A stretch of 7,633 nucleotides of DNA from Chlamydiota bacterium (GTDB taxonomy: Bacteria > Chlamydiota > Chlamydiia > Chlamydiales > JAJFMB01). Where the stretch lies: contig JAJFMB010000152.1 in NCBI GenBank assembly GCA_021772355.1, forward strand, positions 1 to 7,633, given 5' to 3'. The position numbers were made by a program, and so were the translations under genes. This document shows positions 1 to 5,947 of the stretch, piece after piece; within the stretch, counting starts at the first letter, position 1; each line of letters begins with the position of its first letter. The notes under the pieces are model-generated. The model was given only the letters and a program-made list of their open reading frames with translations, ran no database searches and was not told the origin of the DNA.

Positions 1-2
1 GG

Positions 3-728
3 CTTGAATTTGATCTGCTCGCTGAGTGCCCTAGAGTGAAACATGGAGTTTTTTTGCGTAAAGGTGGCTACAGCGAAGGGGAATACTCCAGTTTGAACCT
101 CGGGTTTTCTACGGGTGACTGTTCAGAAAAAGTGGGGAAAAACCATGAGAAGATTAAGGGAGCGCTAAAGCTATCAAAGCTTGTTTGGGCGACACAGTGC
201 CATGGCGATGCAATTGCGCACGTTAGCTCGCGTACAGTTGTGGGTGAAGAGAGGTGTGATGCGTTGACAACAGAAGAGCCGGAGCTTGGGTTGGTGATTA
301 AGCATGCCGATTGTCAAGCAGCCATCATGTACGATCCTGTGCAGCACGCAATATCGTGTGTGCACTCCGGATGGCGCGGGAGCGTTGACAATATTTATGC
401 CAAAACTGTTGCCTATATGAAAAAGCATTATCACTCTAAACCGGAAAATATTCTGGTGGGAGTCTCTCCTAGTTTAGGTCCGCAAAGTGCGGAGTTCATT
501 CATTACAAAAAGGAACTGCCGGAATCTTTTTGGGAGTTTCAGGTGAAACCGCACTACTTTGACTTCTGGGCCATCAGTCGCTGGCAATTGGAGCAATGCG
601 GTATTTTACCTCATCATATCGAAATTGCAGGTATGGACACTGTTACAGCAGAAGAGCACTGTTTTTCCTACCGTCGAGACAAGCAACACAGTGGACGTCA
701 TGGGACAGTAGTGCAATTAATGAAATAG
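3..728 (+). CDS. pgeF: PgeF/YfiH-family multicopper oxidase-like (laccase-domain) protein, 5' end outside the window
   Basis: This is a cytosolic enzyme of the YfiH/PgeF/LACC1 family. Members were first called polyphenol oxidases; they are now tied to purine nucleoside cleavage and to removal of wrongly incorporated residues during peptidoglycan synthesis. Counting from the GTG at 36, the family landmarks are in order: HGVFLRKGG near residue 3, QCHGD (H56), CDAL (C74), HADC (H90, C93), HSGWRG (H110), GVSPSLGP near 142 and CFSYRRD..SGRHG near 209. The His/Cys set fits the family's zinc site. The motif reads HSGWRG where many relatives have HAGWRG. The GTG at 36 is probably not the start: the frame is open to the window edge and encodes EFDLLAECPRV just before it, matching the extra residues relatives have ahead of the first motif, and there is no good ribosome site. 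The gene converges with the minus-strand operon, with 3 bp between stop codons. Confidence 0.88.
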   Translation, partial: LEFDLLAECPRVKHGVFLRKGGYSEGEYSSLNLGFSTGDCSEKVGKNHEKIKGALKLSKLVWATQCHGDAIAHVSSRTVVGEERCDALTTEEPELGLVIKHADCQAAIMYDPVQHAISCVHSGWRGSVDNIYAKTVAYMKKHYHSKPENILVGVSPSLGPQSAEFIHYKKELPESFWEFQVKPHYFDFWAISRWQLEQCGILPHHIEIAGMDTVTAEEHCFSYRRDKQHSGRHGTVVQLMK

Positions 729-731
729 GGT

Positions 732-1934
732 TTAGCTCTTGTGAAATCCTGATTCTATCATAAGATACTGAAAAATGTGGTGATTATTTCCGGCAAAATA
801 CCAGATGAAGTCGGTGAAGACTTTGTTGTCGAAAGATTCCTTTTTTGCAAGAGGAGAAAGAGATTTGATTTCCCCCTTTACATCAACAAAAAGCGCTCTT
901 GGGTTTAGATCTTCGGGAAGTTTTTTTTCTTGTAAGATTTTCTTCAACAAGGGAAGGAGACTCTGCGCTTGTTTCCAATCGCGATCTGTTATTGTGGAGG
1001 AACGACTTTCCCACTTGTATGCGCCCAGTAGTTTAACAGGACGCTCAACTAGGGCGCATCTTCCTGTTGCGTCTACATCAACGATTGTTGCGGATTTGAT
1101 GCTCACTCCTTGGTCTTTGGTAGCGTTTTTCCAGATGTTAAGACGGACTTGATTATTGGCGATGCAGAGAAGATATTGTGGATTGTTTTGGATTTCGTAG
1201 TAGATGATGCCATCATGCTCGGAATATTTTTTCCCGATAACAAGCTTTCGATCTTCACAGAATACGCTAGTGCCTGGTTGTAGTGAATCTCTCCATTTGA
1301 GATGTTTTGGATCATTTTGAAGGAGTCGCTTGCAGTGGTGTAGGTGGAGTTGAGAGAAAAGTTCTTGAGAATTTTCCAGATGACGTAGTGCTTTTTGTAA
1401 CTTTCTGATGCTGAGTTGGGAATCATCAACTTTTTCGATCCATTTTTTCACTACACTATCATGAGCATCGTAGGGAGTAGAAGATTGGAGTTCGCACTCC
1501 ACATCGATGAGGTGTTTAAGACGCTTTTGATGAGCAAAGAACTTAGGGTCGAGAAGAGTTTTGTTTATTTTCTCATGAGACAGTGTTTTTTTGTGCACTC
1601 TCTTTATTAGGGGGTATGTGGTTTCATTGAACTCAGAAATTTTGTAGCGGACGGTGTCGACATCTTTACTGTGATCGCTGTATGCTTCGAAAAAAGGGAT
1701 AATTTCTTTCTTTTTTCTTTCGTAGGCATTAAGTGTTTTTTGGATAGTTCTTGAAACTTGATTGTCATCTAGAAAACAAGGGAATAGGTCGTAGATCCAT
1801 GTCCATATTTTTCCCCAAAAAGAGCTAGAGTGATAAAGACGTGTCCCCACCGTATTGGAAACGAGTGAGCGTTCATCGCAGCAATGCGCTAAAGTGTGTA
1901 AATTATGGCGAAGAGATCCAGTTGGCAGGCTCAT
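732..1934 (-). CDS. Hypothetical protein with a degenerate protein-kinase-like C-terminal half
   Basis: I do not recognise a named family. Residue numbers below are for the 405-residue form starting at TTG 1949. The protein has no signal peptide. Residues about 44-60 are aromatic and hydrophobic (WGKIWTWIYDLF), possibly a membrane-associating patch. Residues 65-220 are charged and helical, probably coiled coil. Residues 225-405 resemble a bacterial kinase fold: paired strands (KLVIGKK, IIYYEI), a strand-to-hinge stretch ending in CALVERP near 298, a helix near 325-340, and LPEDLNPRALFVD near 344-356 where a catalytic loop would sit. No ATP-binding lysine, HRD or DFG is evident, so a pseudokinase is the likeliest reading. 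I prefer ATG 1934 (400 residues) over TTG 1949, because GGAAAAG lies 6 bases ahead of the ATG. The start overlaps the end of the lipoprotein gene by 32 bp, suggesting translational coupling as the last gene of the operon. Function is unknown. Confidence 0.72.
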   Translation of the reverse strand: MSLPTGSLRHNLHTLAHCCDERSLVSNTVGTRLYHSSSFWGKIWTWIYDLFPCFLDDNQVSRTIQKTLNAYERKKKEIIPFFEAYSDHSKDVDTVRYKISEFNETTYPLIKRVHKKTLSHEKINKTLLDPKFFAHQKRLKHLIDVECELQSSTPYDAHDSVVKKWIEKVDDSQLSIRKLQKALRHLENSQELFSQLHLHHCKRLLQNDPKHLKWRDSLQPGTSVFCEDRKLVIGKKYSEHDGIIYYEIQNNPQYLLCIANNQVRLNIWKNATKDQGVSIKSATIVDVDATGRCALVERPVKLLGAYKWESRSSTITDRDWKQAQSLLPLLKKILQEKKLPEDLNPRALFVDVKGEIKSLSPLAKKESFDNKVFTDFIWYFAGNNHHIFQYLMIESGFHKS

Positions 1935-2556
1935 GAATATCTTTTCCAAAAAATTTGTCCTGAATTAAGTCCTTGTGAGTTTCGAGGTAGTGCTCCTCTG
2001 CATCACGACTAATTCTGACGAATTGGCGCGTCTTGTAATAGGGTTCATAACGTGAATGCCAAGTATCTAGACGGTAGGTATTGACGTCTCCCGCGTAGAA
2101 GGCGGATTTTCCATTACGCAAGGTGACCCACGAGACGTACATAAAATCGACATAATCGATAAAGTCACTATCGTAGTGAATGCAGATGTCTAGGTTATAG
2201 GGAGTAAAGAAGCGTTTCAAAGTTTGCTCGCGGGCTCCTGGCATAGCATTTAATCTGGCTAAGAATCCTTCTGTAATATCGACGAGGATTTCTCTCGCCT
2301 CACAGAGAGTTACAATATCTTGAGACACATAATCTAGACGTATTTTTTGAACTAATTCATCGTGAACGATTTTAGAGTCCATCAAATAAAGATTTTTTTC
2401 ATACTTCAGCTCTGTGCTGTAACGCAAGACGACATCAACGATAGGCTCTGCAGCAATTTCAGGAGGTATTTCTACATACTCAACACGGCGGGAGTTGCAG
2501 CTCGATAGAGAGAGAAGAGAGACAATAGTCAATAGTAGGGAAATAATTTTTTTCAT
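1903..2556 (-). CDS. Predicted lipoprotein of unknown function
   Basis: The 217-residue product starts with a classic lipoprotein signal: two lysines, a hydrophobic core, and a lipobox LSSC ending at Cys20, which would be lipidated to give a mature protein of about 198 residues in the envelope. The mature part is mixed alpha/beta and rich in Tyr, Asp and Arg. It includes a notable run near 166-190 (WHSRYEPYYKTRQFVRISRD) that may be its most conserved segment. I see no transmembrane helix after the signal and no motif that gives a function. It sits 31 bp downstream of the epimerase gene on the same strand and overlaps the start of the kinase-like gene, so the three probably form one transcript. 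The upstream 24 bases are A/T-rich without a clear Shine-Dalgarno site. The membrane location is well supported by sequence; the role is not. Confidence 0.85.
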   Translation of the reverse strand: MKKIISLLLTIVSLLSLSSCNSRRVEYVEIPPEIAAEPIVDVVLRYSTELKYEKNLYLMDSKIVHDELVQKIRLDYVSQDIVTLCEAREILVDITEGFLARLNAMPGAREQTLKRFFTPYNLDICIHYDSDFIDYVDFMYVSWVTLRNGKSAFYAGDVNTYRLDTWHSRYEPYYKTRQFVRISRDAEEHYLETHKDLIQDKFFGKDIHEPANWISSP

Positions 2557-2587
2557 ATAAAATATAACTATGTTAACAATCTTAATG

Positions 2588-3553
2588 TTATTTCTTTGCT
2601 GGATATTTTGAAAGACAATAATCCTTATACCACTTTAGAAAGTGAGTTAGACCCTGTTGGATTGACGTTTTTGGTTGGTAGCCGAGGAGTTGTTGACTGC
2701 GGGAGATATCGGCATATGTCATCGTGACATCACCTTGTTGCATGGAGGTGAAGTTTTTGATGGCTTCCTTTCCCAATCCTTTTTCTATTAATGAGATAAA
2801 GTCCATGAGTGCAACGGGCTCATTGTTTCCTAAATTAAAGATTTCGCACTCTCCAGCATAATCGATTGCGGCTGTTGTTCCCTCTACAATGTCATCGATA
2901 TAGGTAAAATCGCGCTGCATCTTTCCCTGATTGTAAATATCGATAGGTTCATTATTCAAGATTGCTTTTGCAAATTTGTAATACGCCATATCGGGTCTTC
3001 CCCAAGGGCCATATACAGTGAAGAAACGCAATCCGGTCACGGGAATGCCATAAAGATGATGATAGGAGTGGGCGAGCAGTTCATTCGCTTTTTTTGTGGC
3101 GCCATATAAACTAGCAGGGCGATCGGTCATATCGTCTGTAGAGAAAGGGGCTTTTTCATTAAGACCATACACGGATGAAGAGGAGGCGTAGATCAGTGGA
3201 ACGTTAGGTCGCTGACGACACACTTCAAGAATATGAAAAAATCCATTTAGGTTGGTTTGCATGTAAAGGTGGGGATGTGTGACGGAAGTGCGCACCCCCG
3301 CTTGCGCTGCGAGATGTACAATGTGTGTGGGGTTAAACTGTCTAACTATTTTTTCAAGTTTTTGAAAATCAGCGATATCCCCTTCGTTGATTTCAGTTTC
3401 CAGCAGTTTGGCCCGGTCTCTTTTGAGTTGGGGATCATAATAGTCATTAAAATTATCGAGCCCTAATACGCTATCGCCGCGCTTTTGTAACTGCTTGGCA
3501 AGATGAGAGCCGATAAACCCCGCTGCACCTGTGATAAAAATTCTTTTTTTCAT
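2588..3553 (-). CDS. NAD-dependent UDP-sugar epimerase, UDP-glucuronate 4-epimerase type
   Basis: This 321-residue cytosolic protein is an extended short-chain dehydrogenase/reductase (GalE-like superfamily), full length for the family. It has the NAD-binding GxxGxxG (TGAAGFIGS, G9/G12/G15), an acidic residue D33 in LDNFNDYYDP, the SSSSVYG active-site strand at 124-130, and the catalytic YxxxK as Y150-K154. The stretch RFFTVYGPWGRPDMA (176-190), together with NDYYDP, is the hallmark of the UDP-glucuronate 4-epimerase branch (CapI/LpsL-like), which interconverts UDP-glucuronate and UDP-galacturonate; those labels come from family knowledge. A UDP-GlcNAc(A) 4-epimerase specificity cannot be excluded by eye. 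The product would feed a uronic-acid-containing surface polysaccharide, which agrees with the WbpE-like aminotransferase at the other end of the window. It is the first gene of the minus-strand operon; its ribosome site is weak. Confidence 0.9.
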   Translation of the reverse strand: MKKRIFITGAAGFIGSHLAKQLQKRGDSVLGLDNFNDYYDPQLKRDRAKLLETEINEGDIADFQKLEKIVRQFNPTHIVHLAAQAGVRTSVTHPHLYMQTNLNGFFHILEVCRQRPNVPLIYASSSSVYGLNEKAPFSTDDMTDRPASLYGATKKANELLAHSYHHLYGIPVTGLRFFTVYGPWGRPDMAYYKFAKAILNNEPIDIYNQGKMQRDFTYIDDIVEGTTAAIDYAGECEIFNLGNNEPVALMDFISLIEKGLGKEAIKNFTSMQQGDVTMTYADISRSQQLLGYQPKTSIQQGLTHFLKWYKDYCLSKYPAKK

Positions 3554-3582
3554 TCAAAACAATGTATTTTATCCTTTATGAT
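3553..3582 (+). promoter_or_regulatory. Candidate sigma70-type promoter for the HAD phosphatase-methyltransferase pair
   Basis: TTCAAA (3553-3558) is followed after 18 bases by TATGAT (3577-3582, five of six consensus matches). It would start transcription near 3590, about 23 bases before the ATG at 3613. Its -10 box shares five bases with the opposing minus-strand -10 box, so polymerase could not occupy both at once. The call is by pattern only. Confidence 0.3.
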
Positions 3583-3606
3583 AGGCAATTTTCCTCATAA
3601 AGTCGA
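3578..3606 (-). promoter_or_regulatory. Candidate sigma70-type promoter for the epimerase-lipoprotein-kinase-like operon
   Basis: Read on the minus strand, TCGACT (3601-3606, four of six consensus matches) is separated by 17 bases from TATCAT (3578-3583, five of six). It is placed to start transcription about 18 bases ahead of the epimerase ATG. This is pattern matching only, in an A/T-rich divergent region where chance matches are common. Confidence 0.35.
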
Positions 3607-3612
3607 TGTTTT

Positions 3613-4221
3613 ATGTCCGTACAACCTAAAGTGATTGCTGCCTTTGATTTTGATGGGACTCTAACCCATGGCGATACGCTGTTTTCTTTTTTACGTTTCA
3701 CAACAGGCACTTCTAAAACAATGCTTCTATTGGCAGCTAAGCTTCCACTCTTGGTTGGTTACCTGTTTGGAAAATCCTCTAGGCAGTCGACCAAGGAAAA
3801 GGTCTTAAAAGCCTTTTATTCGGGGATGCCTCTTAAGACATTGCAGCTTTTAGGAGAGCAGTTTGCAACACAACATCTCGATAGCCACTTGAAGCCCCAT
3901 GCCATGGAAAGGGTGCGTTGGCATCTTTCGCAAGGTCATCGCTGCATTTTAATAAGCGCGTCGATCGACGTCTATTTGGATCCTTGGGCAAAAAAACATG
4001 GATTTAACGACGTTATTTGCTCTGAAGTGGAATCGGATTCTCAAGGAAATGTTACTGGATTGCTGAAAGGAGAAAATTGCTGGGGCCCGGAAAAAACGCG
4101 GCGGTTAGAAGCTCTTTTAGGACCTCGTGATGAATATACGCTTTACGCATATGGCAATAGTCGTGGCGATCAAGAGCTACTTGCGATGGCCGATCACTCA
4201 TTTTACAGGAAGTTTACATGA
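3613..4221 (+). CDS. HAD-superfamily IB phosphatase
   Basis: The 202-residue product carries all four haloacid-dehalogenase motifs. Motif I is FDFDGTLT, with nucleophile D12 and acid/base D14. Motif II is the serine strand CILISAS (S115 or S117). Motif III is K161 in GPEKTRR. Motif IV is YGNSRGD (181-186), with D186 for magnesium. Order and spacing fit the HAD-IB subfamily that includes phosphoserine phosphatase-like and lipid- or sugar-phosphate phosphatases. The cap lies between motifs I and II and contains a hydrophobic stretch at 36-52 that may touch membrane or lipid substrate. The substrate cannot be read from sequence. The gene overlaps the methyltransferase gene by four bases (ATGA), a strong sign of co-translation, so a sugar-phosphate or lipid-linked intermediate of the neighbouring glycan pathway is a reasonable guess. 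The start is supported by family length; no good Shine-Dalgarno site is visible. Confidence 0.88.
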   Translation: MSVQPKVIAAFDFDGTLTHGDTLFSFLRFTTGTSKTMLLLAAKLPLLVGYLFGKSSRQSTKEKVLKAFYSGMPLKTLQLLGEQFATQHLDSHLKPHAMERVRWHLSQGHRCILISASIDVYLDPWAKKHGFNDVICSEVESDSQGNVTGLLKGENCWGPEKTRRLEALLGPRDEYTLYAYGNSRGDQELLAMADHSFYRKFT

Positions 4222-4919
4222 AGAATATTTTTATTATATTAATGTCATTTGCAACGCTTCATGGCTCAGACTATACCGATCTTGATAAGCTTGCGCTTGA
4301 ATCAGGAACCGATAAAAGCTCGGCTTTTCACAACTATACAGAAGTTTATTCTCGCTATTTTGCCAAACACAAGGACGAATCATTGAAGTTTTTGGAGATT
4401 GGAGTGTTCAAAGGATCTTCTGTGCAGATGTGGGAGGCTTATTTCTCTCAAGCCGAACTCCACTTTATCGATATTGACTTCTCACGTCTAACATATCAAA
4501 CAGAGCGCGCGCACTACCATCAGGTTGATCAAAAAAATGTTTCCGATCTCCGAAAATTTGCTTCTGAGTCCGGCCCTTTCTCAATTATTATCGATGATGG
4601 CGGTCACACGATGGCCCAGCAAATTAATAGCTTTAAAGCTTTGTTTCCCTTTGTTGAGTCTGGCGGAATGTATATCATTGAAGACCTGCACACATCTTAT
4701 TGGAAATCCTATGGCGGTGGAGGATCTCCAAAGAATCCTATAGCTTCTCCGAACTCCTGCATTACCTTTTTAACAAAGCGGATTCATGATCTCAATTATT
4801 GCGGCGCCGCAACTCGCTGCGCCAATTTCAATCCTCTCCAGGCAGAACTCAACGAGTATCAGGCAAACATCGCTTCCATGCACTTTTACCCGAGCCTCTG
4901 TATTATTTTTAAAAGATAA
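4218..4919 (+). CDS. MycE-like SAM- and metal-dependent O-methyltransferase with an N-terminal signal peptide
   Basis: The 233-residue product is a class I methyltransferase. SAM-binding motif I is LEIGVFKGSS (59-68), followed by the acidic strand end FIDID (83-87). The pair IIDDGGH (124-130) and IIEDLHTSYW (153-162), together with the early GTDKSS..HNY (30-40), resembles MycE/macrocin-type sugar O-methyltransferases, in which such Asp/Glu residues hold magnesium. In the family the acceptor is usually a sugar hydroxyl. Unusually, residues 1-16 look like a Sec signal peptide (Lys2, hydrophobic 4-13, possible cleavage after LHG16), and the catalytic fold starts right after it. The start codon overlaps the phosphatase stop (ATGA). 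The 3' end converges with sulfotransferase 1, with 6 bp between stop codons. A broken second copy lies at about 5827-5941. A short membrane anchor is the alternative reading of the N-terminus. Confidence 0.85.
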   Translation: MKNIFIILMSFATLHGSDYTDLDKLALESGTDKSSAFHNYTEVYSRYFAKHKDESLKFLEIGVFKGSSVQMWEAYFSQAELHFIDIDFSRLTYQTERAHYHQVDQKNVSDLRKFASESGPFSIIIDDGGHTMAQQINSFKALFPFVESGGMYIIEDLHTSYWKSYGGGGSPKNPIASPNSCITFLTKRIHDLNYCGAATRCANFNPLQAELNEYQANIASMHFYPSLCIIFKR

Positions 4920-4925
4920 AATGCG

Positions 4926-5729
4926 TTACCAGGAGTAGTCCTCTTCATAGCCTAGTTGGATCAGTAAGTCTCCCCAAGATTTTTTTATCATTTGTTTGTG
5001 TTCATCGTTCAAAATGTACTTCCAACTGCCAATTTGACCGTGCGTAAATGTCTTATCTTCAACTTCTCTTTGCCCCCAACAGGAGTAAAGATCATTTGCA
5101 ACAGCTATGATTTTTTCATGAGGTATAGCGCAGTTAACAAAATTGACAATTTTGAGGAGTTCTTGAATCTGAATAGTATCATCCCCTCCTCCTTGGCTTC
5201 CTATTAAGTTTTCATATTTAATCATGAGAGAGTTAGGTCTGAATGACCAAAGAATACGGTCGGTGTAAAGCTTATGATAGTTCCAGTCGGGGTTTGTTAA
5301 CAAACAGATGATTTGTTCATCTAGAGTAAGTTGGTTGAAGTTTGCTGGGACAGTTACAAAATCTCTTTTGGTTCTGCCATTTTTAAATTTTCGCATATAT
5401 ATGGCAAGTGAAACCAAGGCGTCACGTGGATCTCGAATAACACAGACCATTTTGAATTTATTTCTATCCACTGCGTCGACGAATTGCTGGTCTAATCTTC
5501 TGCTGCTTCTTATTAAATAATGCTGCTTTATTGAATTGATTATATTTTCATGTTCTAATGGACCACATTTTAGGGGTTTATTGAACAGCATAGGGAAAAG
5601 TTTATGGCTGAGATTGACTCCACATTTAGGTATGGCATGGACAATAAAATTATCATGTCTGCGCAGTGAAAAGGCGTGAGAAACACTGAGGCACAAAAAA
5701 GAAAATATGATGATTGTTTTTTTTAACAT
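4926..5729 (-). CDS. Sulfotransferase 1 (PAPS-dependent family) with a signal peptide
   Basis: The 267-residue product has the signatures of PAPS-dependent sulfotransferases. The 5'-phosphosulfate loop is IPKCGVNL (33-40; Lys35 is the expected catalytic lysine, with GV replacing the usual GT). The 3'-phosphate site is VIRDPRDALVS (97-107; R99, S107). KYENLIGSQGGGDD (171-184) occupies the usual YEdLi position. The C-terminal GxxGxWK is GQIGSWK (231-237). Residues 1-19 form a typical signal peptide (KK, hydrophobic core, cleavage after SHA19), and the first strand of the fold, NFIVHAIP, begins only eight residues later, so the signal is an addition to an otherwise complete enzyme. The acceptor is unknown; in the family it may be a sugar, lipid or small molecule. 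By hand count it is 57% identical, without gaps, to sulfotransferase 2. It appears to be transcribed alone. Confidence 0.87.
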   Translation of the reverse strand: MLKKTIIIFSFLCLSVSHAFSLRRHDNFIVHAIPKCGVNLSHKLFPMLFNKPLKCGPLEHENIINSIKQHYLIRSSRRLDQQFVDAVDRNKFKMVCVIRDPRDALVSLAIYMRKFKNGRTKRDFVTVPANFNQLTLDEQIICLLTNPDWNYHKLYTDRILWSFRPNSLMIKYENLIGSQGGGDDTIQIQELLKIVNFVNCAIPHEKIIAVANDLYSCWGQREVEDKTFTHGQIGSWKYILNDEHKQMIKKSWGDLLIQLGYEEDYSW

Positions 5730-5826
5730 CTGAAAAATCCAAGTTATATTTTTGACGAATACCTTAGAGTCTTGTTCATATCCCCGTCAAGATGAAATTA
5801 AGCGATAGTCCTTGTAGGCTGATAGC
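5730..5826. repeat. Upstream flank of sulfotransferase 1, copy A of the duplicated flank
   Basis: This non-coding stretch aligns with 6752-6906. Shared landmarks are the TTGACG box on the minus strand and a near-identical segment starting GCGATAGTCCTTGT at 5802 (6880 in the other copy), continuing through CTGAT and GCT. Copy A lacks about 55 bases that copy B has between its AAATT and TAATT, consistent with a slippage-type deletion here. At its right end it runs directly into the methyltransferase relic, so 5821-5830 marks the junction of the tandem duplication. Confidence 0.75.
5761..5790 (-). promoter_or_regulatory. Candidate promoter of sulfotransferase 1
   Basis: On the minus strand TTGACG (5785-5790, five of six -35 matches) is followed after 18 bases by TAAGGT (5761-5766, a weak -10). 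The same -35 hexamer, spacer length and -10 position recur before sulfotransferase 2, which is the main support. No strong ribosome site follows; GGA lies about 8 bases before the ATG. Confidence 0.4.
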
Positions 5827-5941
5827 TATGTTGACTTTTCACGCCTAACATATAAAACAACACGTGCATACTATCATCAGATTGACCAAAAAATGTCGTT
5901 GCTCTCCGAGATTTTACCTCTGCATCATCATTAAAAGGTAT
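5827..5941 (+). pseudogene. Relic of a second methyltransferase gene
   Basis: Positions 5830-5921 align with 4473-4565 of the intact methyltransferase gene at about 75% nucleotide identity by hand count. They decode to DFSRLTY and YYHQIDQK, against DFSRLTY and HYHQVDQK in the intact protein (residues 87-106). One A is missing from the run that follows the DQK codons, which shifts the frame; restoring it recovers NVVALRDFTS against NVSDLRKFAS. From 5917 the sequence instead matches the extreme 3' end of the gene (LCII.KR, residues 227-233), so about 330 bp are gone. The normal stop is replaced by TAT. The 5' third of the gene, with start and signal peptide, is also absent, and a TAG lies in frame just upstream at 5815. 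It cannot make a working enzyme. It sits 6 bp from the stop of sulfotransferase 2, the same arrangement as the intact pair. Confidence 0.85.
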
Positions 5942-5947
5942 AAATCG

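Noticed and set aside
36..38. GTG at 36 as the true start of pgeF
   Set aside because: The frame continues to the window edge with residues that fit the family's N-terminal extension, and the upstream bases offer no convincing ribosome site.
174..434. Minus-strand open frame antisense to pgeF
   Set aside because: The plus strand here encodes the conserved HADC and HSGWRG motifs, so this is a shadow.
805..1152. Plus-strand open frame of 115 codons inside the kinase-like gene
   Set aside because: It lies wholly antisense to a longer frame with coherent fold-like features, its composition is unlike a real protein, and it has no ribosome site.
1935..1949. TTG at 1949 as start of the kinase-like protein
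   Set aside because: TTG is a rare start, it would deepen the overlap with the lipoprotein gene to 47 bp, and the GGAAAAG just after it is well placed for the ATG at 1934.
4893..4940. Rho-independent terminator between the methyltransferase and sulfotransferase 1
   Set aside because: The A/T-rich stretch has no stable inverted repeat next to a T run on either strand.
4992..5520. Plus-strand frames inside sulfotransferase 1
   Set aside because: They are antisense to the RDPRD and YEN motif regions of a conserved enzyme and have no counterpart opposite sulfotransferase 2.
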